64,000 nucleotides of DNA, from NCBI RefSeq assembly GCF_003057875.1, contig NZ_PYXZ01000009.1, positions 118,477 through 182,476 on the forward strand, given 5' to 3'. The first letter of the stretch is position 1. Every line of letters starts with the position of its first letter. Positions 29,001 to 36,799 of this stretch are shown here, in pieces. The translations under genes were made by a program, and so were the position numbers. The notes under the pieces are model-generated. The model was given only the letters and a program-made list of their open reading frames with translations. It ran no database searches and was not told the DNA's origin. This DNA is from Nocardioides currus (GTDB taxonomy: Bacteria; Actinomycetota; Actinomycetes; Propionibacteriales; Nocardioidaceae).

Positions 29001-29260
29001 CCGACTCCGACGTCACCCCCGCCGAGGTCGAGCTCGCCCGGGCCACCGAGGCCGAAAAGGAGTCGCAGCTCTCCCGCGTGCGCGCCTTTCAGGCCGCCCA
29101 CACCACCGAGGCGGCCGAGGCGCTCGCACGGCTCAAGGAGGCGGCGGTCAACGGCGACAACGTGTTCGCGGTCCTCATGGACGCCGCGCGCGTCTGCTCG
29201 CTCCAGCAGGTCACGGAGGCGTTCTTCGAGGTGGGCGGGCAGTACCGCCGCAACGTCTGA
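26087..29260 (+). CDS. icmF: Fused isobutyryl-CoA mutase (IcmF)
   Basis: 1057 aa. Adenosylcobalamin enzyme interconverting isobutyryl-CoA and n-butyryl-CoA (some members act on isovaleryl/pivalyl-CoA). Domains: B12-binding at the N-terminus (DGHD, His23 lower ligand; about 10-145), a MeaB-like G-protein chaperone (P-loop TGTGGSGKSS about residue 196-207, then VETPGIGQGD) and the mutase TIM barrel in the C-terminal half. The fusion of all three identifies IcmF rather than methylmalonyl-CoA mutase. ATG 26087 is preceded by GAGGA. The stop overlaps the next ATG (TGATG). Confidence 0.95.
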   Translation: MVDLHQPQHPVRLVTASSLFDGHDASINIMRRIFMSQGCEVIHLGHNRSVQEVVDAALEEDAQGVAVSSYQGGHVEYFEYLVESLRAAGADHVKVVGGGGGVIVPAEIERLRASGVTIFSPEDGQRMGLVGMINSVVADCDFDPWQTSPADVDAVLAGDRHAIARAITGAETGQLSDEMLSRITSAAAAHTAPVLGITGTGGSGKSSLTDELVRRFRVDQQDKLRVAVIAVDPTRRKGGGALLGDRIRANSLDGDRIFFRSLATRGAHEVPEHLDTVIAVMKAAGFDLVIVETPGIGQGDAAIVPFVDHSLYVMTPEFGAASQLEKIDMLDFADTVAINKFERRGAKDAMRDVGRQLVRNKEAFGKQPTDMPVFGTSAATFNDDGVTALYQHLRDTLAGAGLPVTEGTLPHVAVRHSSGIRQVVPTDRVRYLTEITETVRGYHARTLTLAEAATRVQRIEAVSAELADNAEVADLLDSARKDLPHEVSDQIAAWPAVVESYSGDEQVVVVRGKEIHTKLTRESLSGNKIPRVSLPRYTDHGELVKFWRGENLPGYFPFTAGVFPFKRDGEDPARMFAGEGDPARTNRRFKILSHDGEATRLSTAFDSVTLYGRDPDPRPDVYGKVGTSGVSVATLDDMKELFDGFDLIAPSTSVSLTINGPAPTVLAFFLNTAIDQAAERGISAAEALKQVRGTVQADILKEDQGQNTALFSTEFSLRMMGDIQQYFIDNAVQNFYSVSISGYHIAEAGANPISQLAFTLSNGFTYVESYLARGMHIDDFAPNLSFFFSNGMDPEYSVIGRVARRIWAITMKEKYGANERSQKLKYHVQTSGRSLHAQEMDFNDIRTTLQALIAIYDNANSLHTNAYDEAVTTPTEESVRRALAIQLIINREWGLAMNENPLQGSFVIDELTDLVEAAVLAEFDAINERGGVLGAMETGYQRGRIQDESMLYEHRKHDGSLPIVGVNTFVKPDSDVTPAEVELARATEAEKESQLSRVRAFQAAHTTEAAEALARLKEAAVNGDNVFAVLMDAARVCSLQQVTEAFFEVGGQYRRNV

Positions 29261-29979
29261 TGGCGCGCGTCGTCTCGCTGGTCCCCTCGCTGACCGAGGC
29301 GATCGCCAGCGTGGACGCCGCGTCGCTGGTGGGCGTGACCGACTGGTGCAGCCACCCGGCCGATCTCGACACCACGCGGGTGCGCGGCACCAAGAACCCC
29401 GACACCAAGGCGATCATCGCCTTGGCGCCCGACGTGGTGATCGCCAACAAGGAGGAGAACCGCGAGCTCGACGTGCGCCGCCTGCGTGACGCCGGCGTCG
29501 AGGTCTGGGTGAGCGTCATCGAGACGGTCCCGCAGGCGATCGACGCCATGGAGGAGCTGTTCGACACGGTGCTGCGCTGGGAGCGACCTGAGTGGCTGGC
29601 CACGGTCCGGTCGCTCTGGTGCGGGGCACCGTTGCCTGCGCGGACGCGCGTCGCCGTACCCATCTGGCGTGATCCGTGGATGGTCGTCGGCCGCGACACC
29701 TTCACCGGCGACCTGCTCGCCCGCGCGGGCCTCCCCCACGTCTTCGCCGACCACGCCGACCGCTACCCGAGCCTCGGCCTCGCGGACATCGACGGCGCCG
29801 GCGCCGACCTGGTCCTGCTGCCCGACGAGCCCTACGTCTTCACCGCCACCGACGGCCCCGAGGCATTCACCCGCACTCCGACCCAGCTCATGTCGGGGCG
29901 CCTGATCACGTGGTACGGCCCGTCGCTGGTCGAGGCCCACGCCATGCTCCAGACCATCTCGCCCGCCGATCCGGCGTAG
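29260..29979 (+). CDS. BtuF-like helical-backbone metal receptor, apparently cytosolic
   Basis: 239 aa. The fold is that of class III substrate-binding proteins for cobalamin or siderophores: MARVVSLVPSLTEAIASV, then LVGVTDWCSHP, PDVVIANKEENR and the long backbone helix. No signal peptide or lipobox is present, so it should remain in the cytosol. Its ATG overlaps the icmF stop (TGATG), so translation is coupled to a B12 enzyme. A role in binding or delivering cobalamin to IcmF is a reasonable inference but undemonstrated. Confidence 0.75.
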   Translation: MARVVSLVPSLTEAIASVDAASLVGVTDWCSHPADLDTTRVRGTKNPDTKAIIALAPDVVIANKEENRELDVRRLRDAGVEVWVSVIETVPQAIDAMEELFDTVLRWERPEWLATVRSLWCGAPLPARTRVAVPIWRDPWMVVGRDTFTGDLLARAGLPHVFADHADRYPSLGLADIDGAGADLVLLPDEPYVFTATDGPEAFTRTPTQLMSGRLITWYGPSLVEAHAMLQTISPADPA

Positions 29980-30083
29980 ACGCGCGGACCATGGTCGACC
30001 CATCCGCCCCCAGTCACGCTCAGCGGCGACCGGCGGCGCGACCAATGCCCGCGCGTCTGCGCGACGAGCCAACGGACGGGGCC

Positions 30084-30608
30084 TCAGGCGCCCCGCGGCG
30101 GTAGCGCCCGACCCATGATGACGTGCCCGGGCGCCAGGCCGGCGCCGATGACGGCCCATCCGGTCGCGCGGTACAGGCCACGGGCCGGATCGGAGGGGTC
30201 GGCCGAGGTCATCAGCACCCAGCGCGCGTGCGCGAGCCCGTCCGTGAGAGCCGCCACGAGCTGCCGCCCGACACCCGCGTGTCGGGCGGGCTCGTCGACG
30301 CCGATGCTCACCAGCTCGAAGTGACCGCCGAGCCAGTCTGCTGCGACCTCGGGGTGCAGCACCGCGGCAGCGTTGTCGGTCCACCACTGTCCGGGCTCGC
30401 CGGTGTAGCCATAGGCGAATCCGACGAGCGCACCGTGGTGGCGTGCCAGCGCCAGCCGAAACCCAGCCCGCGATGCGTGGCGGTCCCAGACCTGCTCGCG
30501 CCAGGCCACGAGGTCCTCGAAGTCGCCGAACACGCGACGGTAGAGCGGCCAGAGGTCGCCGCTGACGTCGACCGCAGACGCATCCGTCACGACTGTCACG
30601 TCCACCAT
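30084..30608 (-). CDS. GNAT family N-acetyltransferase
   Basis: 174 aa. GNAT fold with the acetyl-CoA segment FELVSIGVDEPARHAGVGRQLVAAL and the following VLMTSADPSDPARGLYRATGW, typical of small-molecule or protein N-terminal acetyltransferases. The ATG overlaps the parE stop (TGATG on the minus strand), so it is coupled to the topoisomerase gene. The substrate is unknown. Confidence 0.8.
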   Translation of the reverse strand: MVDVTVVTDASAVDVSGDLWPLYRRVFGDFEDLVAWREQVWDRHASRAGFRLALARHHGALVGFAYGYTGEPGQWWTDNAAAVLHPEVAADWLGGHFELVSIGVDEPARHAGVGRQLVAALTDGLAHARWVLMTSADPSDPARGLYRATGWAVIGAGLAPGHVIMGRALPPRGA

Positions 30609-32680
30609 CAGGCGTCGAGGGTCTCCACGTCGACCTCGTAGGCACCCTGCACGATGAAGTCCTTGCGCGGCGCGACGTCGGAGCCCATCAGCAGCTCGAA
30701 GACCGAGGAGGCGACCTCGGCGTCATCGACGGTGAGGCGACGCAGGGTGCGGTGGCGGGGGTCCATGGTGGTCTCGGACAGCTGGTCGGCGTCCATCTCG
30801 CCGAGGCCCTTGTAGCGCTGGACCGGGTCCTTCCAGCGCACGTTCTTCTTCGCCAGCTCCGCGAGCTTCCGCTGCAGCTCGTCGTCGGAGTAGGTGTAGA
30901 CGTACTTGTCCATCCCCTTCTTGGGGTTGGTCAGCTCGATCCGGTGGAGCGGGGGTACGGCGGTGAAGACCCGGCCGGCGAGGATCAGCTCGGGCATGTA
31001 CTTGAAGAACAGGGTCGCGAGCAGGCAGCGGATGTGCGAGCCGTCGGAGTCCGCGTCCGCCATGAAGATGATCCGGCCGTAGCGGGCGGCCTCGAGCTCG
31101 AAGGTCCGCCCCGAGCCGGCACCGACCACCTGGATGATCGAGGCGCACTCGGTGTTCTTGAGCATGTCGCCCACGGATGCCTTCTGGACGTTGAGGATCT
31201 TGCCGCGGATCGGGAGCAGCGCCTGGTACTCCGAATCGCGGGCGAACTTCGCCGTGCCCAACGCCGAGTCACCCTCGACGATGAACAGCTCGGTGCGCTC
31301 GTTGTCCGCCGAGCGGCAGTCGGCCAGCTTCGCGGGCAGCGCGGACGACTCGAGAGCGTTCTTGCGCCGCTGGGTCTCCTTGTGCTGCTTGGCCGCGATC
31401 CGGGTCTTGGAAGCCCCGACGACCTTCTCCATGACCAGCTTGGCCTGGGCCTTCTCGGCGCGCTTGGTCGAGGTCAGGAACGCCTTGAGCTCGGCCGCGA
31501 CCACCTTGCGCACGACGTTGCGCGCGGCCGGCGTGCCGAGGATCTCCTTGGTCTGGCCCTCGAACTGCGGCTCGGCGAGACGCACGGTGACCACGCCGGT
31601 CATGCCCTCGAGCACGTCGTCCTTGATCACGTTGTCGTCGTTGACCTTGAGCACCTTCGCCGAGCGCATCACGTCGTTGAAGGTCGCGGTGATCGCCTGC
31701 TCGAAGCCGCTGACGTGGGTGCCGCCCTTGGGGGTGGCGATCACGTTGACGTAGGACCGCACCTGGGTGTCATAGGTGTTGGACCAGCGCAGGGCCACGT
31801 CGACGCTGAGCTCGCGCTCGACCTCCTGCGGGGTCATGTGGCCCTGGTCGTCGAGCAGCGGGACGGTCTCGGTGAAGGTGTCCGCGCCCTGCAGGCGCAG
31901 GATGTCGGTGACCGGCTCGCCCTGGGAGAGGTAGTCGGCGAACTCGCTGATGCCGCCCTCGTGCAGGAACTTCTCGGTCACCTTCTCGGGACCGCGGTGG
32001 TCGTTGATGACCAGCTCGAGGCCGGGCACGATGTACGACGTCTGGCGGGCGCGGCCCAGCAGGCCCTCGAGCTCGATGCCGGCGTCCTGGGTGAAGATCT
32101 GCCGGTCGGGCCAGAACTGGATGCGGGTGCCCGTCTTGCCCTTGGCGACCCGCTTGCCCTTGCGACTCAGGCCCGACCGGGGCGTGAACGACGCCTTCGG
32201 GCCGTCGCCGGAGAAGACACCGGGGACACCGCGCTGGAAGGACAGGCCCTGCTGGCTGGGCGAGCGGTCGACGTCGATGTCCATGCGCGAGGACAGGGCG
32301 TTGACGACGGACAGGCCGACGCCGTGCAGGCCGCCGGTCGCGACGTACGACCCGCCGCCGAACTTGCCGCCGGCGTGCAGCTTGGTCGCCACGACCTCCA
32401 CGCCGGGCAGCCCGGTCTTGGGCTCCTTGTCGGTCGGGATGCCGCGCCCGTCGTCGTACACCTCGACCGAGTCGTCGGGGTGGAGGGTGATCTCGACGCG
32501 GTGGGCGACCCCGGCGAGCGCCTCGTCCACGCCGTTGTCGATGATCTCCCACAGGCAGTGCATGAGCCCGCGGGTGTCGGTCGAGCCGATGTACATCCCG
32601 GGGCGCTTGCGGACGGCCTCGAGACCCTCGAGGACGAGGAGGTGCGCTGCGTTGTAGGTGTTGTCTGCCGGTGCTGCCAC
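30608..32680 (-). CDS. parE: DNA topoisomerase IV subunit B (ParE-like)
   Basis: 690 aa. ATPase subunit partner of the ParC-like protein at 16769. GHKL domain: EIIDNGVDEALAG, DDGRGIP, GGLHGVGLSVVNALS; transducer domain; TOPRIM with EGDSALG and DADSDGSHI; C-terminal RYKGLGEMDADQL. I chose GTG 32680 (VAAPADNTYNAAHLLVLEG) from the family N-terminus; no strong ribosome site is seen, and longer versions add unrelated residues. It is not in an operon with parC but 11 kb away on the opposite strand. Confidence 0.92.
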   Translation of the reverse strand: MAAPADNTYNAAHLLVLEGLEAVRKRPGMYIGSTDTRGLMHCLWEIIDNGVDEALAGVAHRVEITLHPDDSVEVYDDGRGIPTDKEPKTGLPGVEVVATKLHAGGKFGGGSYVATGGLHGVGLSVVNALSSRMDIDVDRSPSQQGLSFQRGVPGVFSGDGPKASFTPRSGLSRKGKRVAKGKTGTRIQFWPDRQIFTQDAGIELEGLLGRARQTSYIVPGLELVINDHRGPEKVTEKFLHEGGISEFADYLSQGEPVTDILRLQGADTFTETVPLLDDQGHMTPQEVERELSVDVALRWSNTYDTQVRSYVNVIATPKGGTHVSGFEQAITATFNDVMRSAKVLKVNDDNVIKDDVLEGMTGVVTVRLAEPQFEGQTKEILGTPAARNVVRKVVAAELKAFLTSTKRAEKAQAKLVMEKVVGASKTRIAAKQHKETQRRKNALESSALPAKLADCRSADNERTELFIVEGDSALGTAKFARDSEYQALLPIRGKILNVQKASVGDMLKNTECASIIQVVGAGSGRTFELEAARYGRIIFMADADSDGSHIRCLLATLFFKYMPELILAGRVFTAVPPLHRIELTNPKKGMDKYVYTYSDDELQRKLAELAKKNVRWKDPVQRYKGLGEMDADQLSETTMDPRHRTLRRLTVDDAEVASSVFELLMGSDVAPRKDFIVQGAYEVDVETLDA

Positions 32681-32895
32681 AAGGAGAAAACCTACCCGCG
32701 ACACGCCGTGGGCGAGTGCAGGGCACGCTGCGCCGGAGAAGGACGTGACGGGTCTAGCGTGATGCCATCCCCATCGAGCAATCCGATCCACGGCAACGCA
32801 CCGAATACCCAGTACGTCCCATGCTTGGGGATATCTGCTTCGGGGCAGGTTGAACAGTGATTGACTGGGTACGTCCCACCCGAGACCAGCACCCG

Positions 32896-32921
32896 GGAAT
32901 CTTTGACCCGGTGGCTACGTT
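32896..32921 (+). promoter_or_regulatory. ECF-sigma-type promoter GGAAT-N18-GTT
   Basis: GGAAT (32896-32900) and GTT (32919-32921) with an 18-bp spacer match the SigR/SigE/SigH promoter form. The site sits 34 bp before the DUF7455 start. The same arrangement occurs upstream of sigB in this window. Confidence 0.5.
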
Positions 32922-32955
32922 GGGCCAGACACCGATGGAGAGAAAAGAGGCCGAT

Positions 32956-33186
32956 GTGACTACCGCCATTGCCCCCCAGCCTGCCGCCCTGACGGCGGGC
33001 GATCGCTGTGACCGTTGCGGCGCCCAGGCCTACCTGCGTGTCGAGCTCCAGACCGGTGGTGAGCTCCTGTTCTGCGCCCACCACGCTCGCGAGCACGGCG
33101 ACAAGCTCCGCCAGGTCGCTGCCACCGTGCACGACGAGACGCACAAGCTCGACGACAAGCCGGCCGTCAGCGACAGCGACCTCTGA
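32956..33186 (+). CDS. DUF7455 zinc-ribbon protein
   Basis: 76 aa, GTG start with AAGAGG upstream. Contains RCDRCGAQAYLRVEL and ELLFCAHHARE, a C-x2-C...C-x2-H pattern expected to bind one zinc. It is a conserved actinobacterial protein; from memory a homologue lies between hrdB and the second gyrB/parE gene in Streptomyces. Function is unknown. Divergent from parE, followed by a strong terminator. Confidence 0.8.
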   Translation: MTTAIAPQPAALTAGDRCDRCGAQAYLRVELQTGGELLFCAHHAREHGDKLRQVAATVHDETHKLDDKPAVSDSDL

Positions 33187-33208
33187 GCGCGACACCCCAC
33201 CCGACTTC

Positions 33209-33245
33209 CAGAACGGCCCCGGACACGCTCTCCGGGGCCGTTCTG
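33209..33245 (+). terminator. Terminator after DUF7455
   Basis: A perfect 15-bp stem (33209-33223 with 33231-33245) and 7-nt loop, 22 bp after the stop codon. Confidence 0.85.
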
Positions 33246-33293
33246 CATGTCCGGACGCCTGTGGGGAGGCCGCGGGCAGGCAGAACCTGACCG

Positions 33294-33851
33294 CTAGGCC
33301 GGCGCGGCCACCAGGCCGTCGGCCAGCACCAGCAGGAGCGGCTCGACCTCGCTGATCGGCTGGTCGGCGCCGTCCGCCACGGTCGCCACCCCGCCCACGA
33401 GCCGGTTGACGTCGGCCGCGGTGATCCCCTCGCGCAGCACGCCCTCGGCGTGCAGCCGCTCGCAGACGCGCTCGGTCGCCTCGAGCAGCACCCGGCACTT
33501 GGGGGCGATCGGGGAGTCGGGCTGGACCATCGCGGCGGTGATCTTGGCCGGCCCGCCCTTGTGCAGGCTGATGAGCTCGGCGTACGTGACGAGCCACCGC
33601 TCGAGGAGCTCGCGCGGCGGGCCCTCGAAGGCGAGCACCTTCTCCGTGGCCTCCTCGACCCGGTCGACCCACCCCTGCATGACCGCGTTGACCAGGTCCT
33701 CGCGCGAGGGGAAGTGACGGTAGAGGGTGCCGGCGCCGACGCCTGCGCGCTTGGCGACGAGGTCGAGGGAGGCGTTGTAGCCGTGCTCGCGGAACACCTC
33801 GCGCGCGGTCTCCACGATCAGGTCGCGGTTGCGCCGGGCATCGGCTCGCAT
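33294..33851 (-). CDS. TetR family transcriptional regulator
   Basis: 185 aa. N-terminal HTH: RNRDLIVETAREVFREHGYNASLDLVAKRAGVGAGTLYRHFPSRE is split here as AREVFREHGYNASL then VAKRAGVGAGTLYRHFPS. The C-terminal helical domain is a ligand pocket of the SACE_7040-like type (inference). ATG 33851 is preceded by GAGGGG. Divergent from an MFS efflux gene; two perfect dyads occupy the gap, so it probably represses the pump. Confidence 0.92.
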   Translation of the reverse strand: MRADARRNRDLIVETAREVFREHGYNASLDLVAKRAGVGAGTLYRHFPSREDLVNAVMQGWVDRVEEATEKVLAFEGPPRELLERWLVTYAELISLHKGGPAKITAAMVQPDSPIAPKCRVLLEATERVCERLHAEGVLREGITAADVNRLVGGVATVADGADQPISEVEPLLLVLADGLVAAPA

Positions 33852-33869
33852 GGGCACCCCTCTTGCTAA

Positions 33870-33908
33870 ACGGAGACACTCTCCGTATTGTTCTCGAAAG
33901 CGGAGAAC
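33870..33908. promoter_or_regulatory. Two dyads in the tetR-MFS divergent gap
   Basis: ACGGAGA-CAC-TCTCCGT (33870-33886) and GTTCTC-N7-GAGAAC (33890-33908) are both perfect inverted repeats. They share the GGAGA/TCTCC core and are candidate TetR operators. Confidence 0.65.
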
Positions 33909-33959
33909 TTCTTCGCCTACAGTACACCGGCCCTCAGGGCCAGAACAGGACCGTTTCTC

Positions 33960-35444
33960 GTGAACCTCCGTTCTCGCACCGCCGCCTCGTCCCCGGCACT
34001 CCCCGACGAGCTGCCACCCGACGCCGCCCGCGTCGCCACCGGCGTCGCCATCGTCCTGATCGCCCAGCTCATGCTCGTGCTGGACGCGACCGTCGTGAAC
34101 GTCGCCCTCCCCCGCATCGACGCCGACCTGGGCTTCGGCCCCGCGGCGCTGTCGTGGGTGCTCAACGCCTACACCCTCGCCTTCGGCGGCCTGCTCCTCC
34201 TGGGAGGTCGCCTCGGCGACGTCCGCGGTCGACGTCGCCTCTTCCTGGTCGGACTCGGCGTCTTCACCGTCTCCTCCCTCCTGGGTGGCCTGGCCCAGAC
34301 ACCGACGCAGCTGGTCCTGGCCCGCGCGGCCCAGGGCGTGGGCGCCGCCATGGCCGCCCCCAGCGTGCTGGCCCTGCTGACCACCAACGCCCCCGACGAA
34401 GCCGCCCGCAACCGTGCCCTCGCGCTGTTCGGTGCCGTGTCGTCGGGTGGCGCGTCGATCGGCCTGATCCTCGGCGGTCTGCTCACCGACGTCGCGTCGT
34501 GGCGCTGGACGCTGTTCATCAACGTCCCGATCGGCCTCGCGGTGCTCCTGCTCACGCCGCGGTTCGTCGGCGAGACCCCGCGTCGCGAGGGTCGCTTCGA
34601 CGTCGTCGGCGCGGTGACCGCCACGCTCGGCGCCGCCTCGGTCGTCTGGGCCCTGGTCGGCGCCCCCGAGGAGGGCTGGCTGTCGACCCGCACCCTCGGC
34701 GGCCTCCTCGTGGGTGCCGTGAGCCTCGCCCTGCTGGCGCGCACCGAGCGCCGCCACCCGCACCCGCTGATCCGTCCCGCCCTGCTGGCGGACCGCCGAC
34801 GGGTCGCCGTGCTCGGTATGATGGCCCTGGTCGTGGGCGGTCAGCTCTCGATGTTCTTCCTGACCGTGCAGTACATGCAGCGTGCCCTCGGCATGGGTCC
34901 GCTCGCGACCGGCTTCGCGTTCCTGCCGTTCAGCCTCGGCATCTTCGCCATGTCGCGACTGACTCCGTCGCTGCTCGCCCGCCACGGCGCGGCCAGGCTG
35001 ATCCCCGTCGGCGCCGCACTGCTGACCACGGGGTTCGTGCTCCTCAGCCGGGTCAGCGAGACCTCGACGTACGCCGCCGGCGTGCTGCCCTCGATGCTGC
35101 TGTCCGGCATCGGCGGGGCGCTGGTGTTCATGCCCGTGACGGCCACCGTGCTCTCGGGCGTGGAGCACGAGCACGCGGGCGCGGCGTCGGGCCTCCTGCA
35201 GACCATGCAGCAGCTCGGTGCCGCGGTCGGGGTCGCCATCGTGGCCTCGGTGTACGCCGTCGGCGCACAGCCGGACAGCTTCGTCCCGGGCGCCCGCGCG
35301 GCCTATCTCACCAGCGCGAGCTTCGCCGCCGTCGCGTTCGCCATCGCCGTCGTGGCGCTGGTCAGGAGCCGGCGGGCATCGGCCGCGGCCTCGGCCCCGG
35401 AGCCCGAGACCGAGCTCGAGCCCCTGCCCGACCTCGCCGCCTGA
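33960..35444 (+). CDS. MFS multidrug efflux transporter (DHA2, 14 TM)
   Basis: 494 aa, membrane. The N-terminal VLDATVVNVALPRI is the diagnostic DHA2 motif, followed by GGRLGDVRGRRRLF (motif A) and RAAQGVGAAMAAPS (motif C area). Drug/H+ antiporters of this family export cationic compounds or antibiotics. I chose GTG 33960, with AGGA 10 nt upstream; an earlier TTG at 33888 would place the coding start in the operator. Control by the divergent TetR protein is likely. Confidence 0.9.
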   Translation: MNLRSRTAASSPALPDELPPDAARVATGVAIVLIAQLMLVLDATVVNVALPRIDADLGFGPAALSWVLNAYTLAFGGLLLLGGRLGDVRGRRRLFLVGLGVFTVSSLLGGLAQTPTQLVLARAAQGVGAAMAAPSVLALLTTNAPDEAARNRALALFGAVSSGGASIGLILGGLLTDVASWRWTLFINVPIGLAVLLLTPRFVGETPRREGRFDVVGAVTATLGAASVVWALVGAPEEGWLSTRTLGGLLVGAVSLALLARTERRHPHPLIRPALLADRRRVAVLGMMALVVGGQLSMFFLTVQYMQRALGMGPLATGFAFLPFSLGIFAMSRLTPSLLARHGAARLIPVGAALLTTGFVLLSRVSETSTYAAGVLPSMLLSGIGGALVFMPVTATVLSGVEHEHAGAASGLLQTMQQLGAAVGVAIVASVYAVGAQPDSFVPGARAAYLTSASFAAVAFAIAVVALVRSRRASAAASAPEPETELEPLPDLAA

Positions 35445-35492
35445 ACGCTTCCCCCGCTCGGCAGCCGGCCAGGACGTCGGTAGGTTCACCCC

Positions 35493-35969
35493 GTGAACTC
35501 CATCGACGTCCTGGTCGGCGTCATCTTCGTCGTCGGGCTCGCGGGCATCGTGGTGCCGGTGATCCCGGGCCTGCTGCTGATCCTGGGCGGGTTGCTGCTG
35601 TGGGCCGTCGACGTCAACACGACCACCGGCTGGCTCGTGCTCGTCGTGGCGGTCGCCTTCCTCGCGGTCGGCACGGTGGTGAGGTACGTCGTCCCCGGTC
35701 GTCGCCTCAAGGCCGCCGGAGTCCCCCGCTCGACCCTCGTCGTCGGAGGCCTGCTGGGCATCGTCGGCTTCTTCGTGGTCCCCGTGGTCGGACTGTTCAT
35801 CGGGTTCGTCCTCGGGGTGTACGCCGCCGAGCGCCGTCGCCTCGGCGCCGCCGACGCCGGTCCGGCGACCCGCCACGCGTTGAAGGCCGTGGGCCTGTCG
35901 ATCCTCATCGAGCTCACCGCGTCGTTGCTCGCCGTGGCGACCTGGGTCGTCGGCGTGCTGGTGACCTGA
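35493..35969 (+). CDS. DUF456 membrane protein
   Basis: 158 aa with about four hydrophobic segments. It opens with VGVIFVVGLAGIVVPVIPGLLLILGGLLLWA, in which the P.IPG element is typical of DUF456, and later shows VGGLLGIVGFFVVPVVGLFIGFVLG. Function is unknown. The stop overlaps the start of the EamA gene (TGATG). Confidence 0.85.
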   Translation: MNSIDVLVGVIFVVGLAGIVVPVIPGLLLILGGLLLWAVDVNTTTGWLVLVVAVAFLAVGTVVRYVVPGRRLKAAGVPRSTLVVGGLLGIVGFFVVPVVGLFIGFVLGVYAAERRRLGAADAGPATRHALKAVGLSILIELTASLLAVATWVVGVLVT

Positions 35970-36799
35970 TGGGCGTCGTCCTCGCCCTCGCGGCCGCCCT
36001 GGCCTACGGGCTGTCCGACTTCGTGGGCGGCCTCGCGTCGCGGCGTACCTCCGCCTGGCCGGTCGCCTTCATGTGCGCCGTCGGCGCCCTCGGCTGCTCG
36101 GTCGTGGTCGCCCTGGTGACCGACGGCGATCCCACCGGGTCCGATCTCGCGTGGGGTGCGCTGGCCGGCATCGGCTCCGGGCTCGGCGGCGCCTTCCTCT
36201 ACCGCGGGCTCGCTGCCGGCCGGATGGGCGTGGTGGCACCGGTCTCCGCGGTCGGCGCCGCCGTCCTGCCCGTGGTGGTCGGGGTGGCCACCGGCGAGCG
36301 CCCGGAGCTCCTCGTCTGGCTCGGCATCGCCGCCGCCGTGCCCGGCATCTGGCTGGTGAGCCGCGAGCCGGGCGGCGACGGCAGCCTCGCCGCCGGGCTG
36401 GTCGACGGCGTGCTGGCCGGCCTCGGCTTCGGGCTGCTGTTCGCCGCCATCGGCCAGGTGCCCGACGGTGCGGGCTACTGGCCGCTCGCGCTGGCCCAGG
36501 TCGCCGCGCTGGCGGCCGTCGTCGCGACCGCCGTCGTGCTCCGGGTCGCGTGGCGTCCCACCGCGCGCTCGGAGGTGACCGGTGGCCTGCTCGCCGGCGT
36601 CCTCGCCACCGCGGCCGCCCTCGGCTTCCTGCTCGCGACCCAGACCGGGCTGCTCACCGTGGCCGCCGTGCTCACCTCGCTCTATCCCGCCTTCACGATC
36701 CTGCTTGCCGCCACCGTGCTGCGCGAGACCATCCACCGCGGCCAGGCCGTCGGACTTGCGTTCTGCGGGCTCTGCGTGGCCCTGGTCGCCGCCGGGTGA
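35969..36799 (+). CDS. EamA/DMT family transporter
   Basis: 276 aa with about ten transmembrane helices in two EamA repeats. It begins MGVVLALAAALAYGLSDFVGGL. The second repeat ends LYPAFTILLAATVLRETIHRGQAVG, the typical EamA signature before the last helix. Such proteins export metabolites or amino acids; the substrate is unknown. Both ends overlap neighbours: TGATG with DUF456, GTGA with the CapA gene, implying one operon. Confidence 0.88.
   Translation: MGVVLALAAALAYGLSDFVGGLASRRTSAWPVAFMCAVGALGCSVVVALVTDGDPTGSDLAWGALAGIGSGLGGAFLYRGLAAGRMGVVAPVSAVGAAVLPVVVGVATGERPELLVWLGIAAAVPGIWLVSREPGGDGSLAAGLVDGVLAGLGFGLLFAAIGQVPDGAGYWPLALAQVAALAAVVATAVVLRVAWRPTARSEVTGGLLAGVLATAAALGFLLATQTGLLTVAAVLTSLYPAFTILLAATVLRETIHRGQAVGLAFCGLCVALVAAG

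Noticed and set aside
25679..29101. 1140-aa antisense frame opposite marR and icmF
   Set aside because: No recognisable domain, and icmF is unambiguous on the + strand.
30752..32860. 702-aa + strand frame opposite parE
   Set aside because: Composition of a shadow frame; parE motifs fix the real strand.
33863..36799. 978-aa fusion read through the MFS, DUF456 and EamA region
   Set aside because: Only the last 276 residues resemble a protein; the rest is an out-of-frame reading of two real genes.
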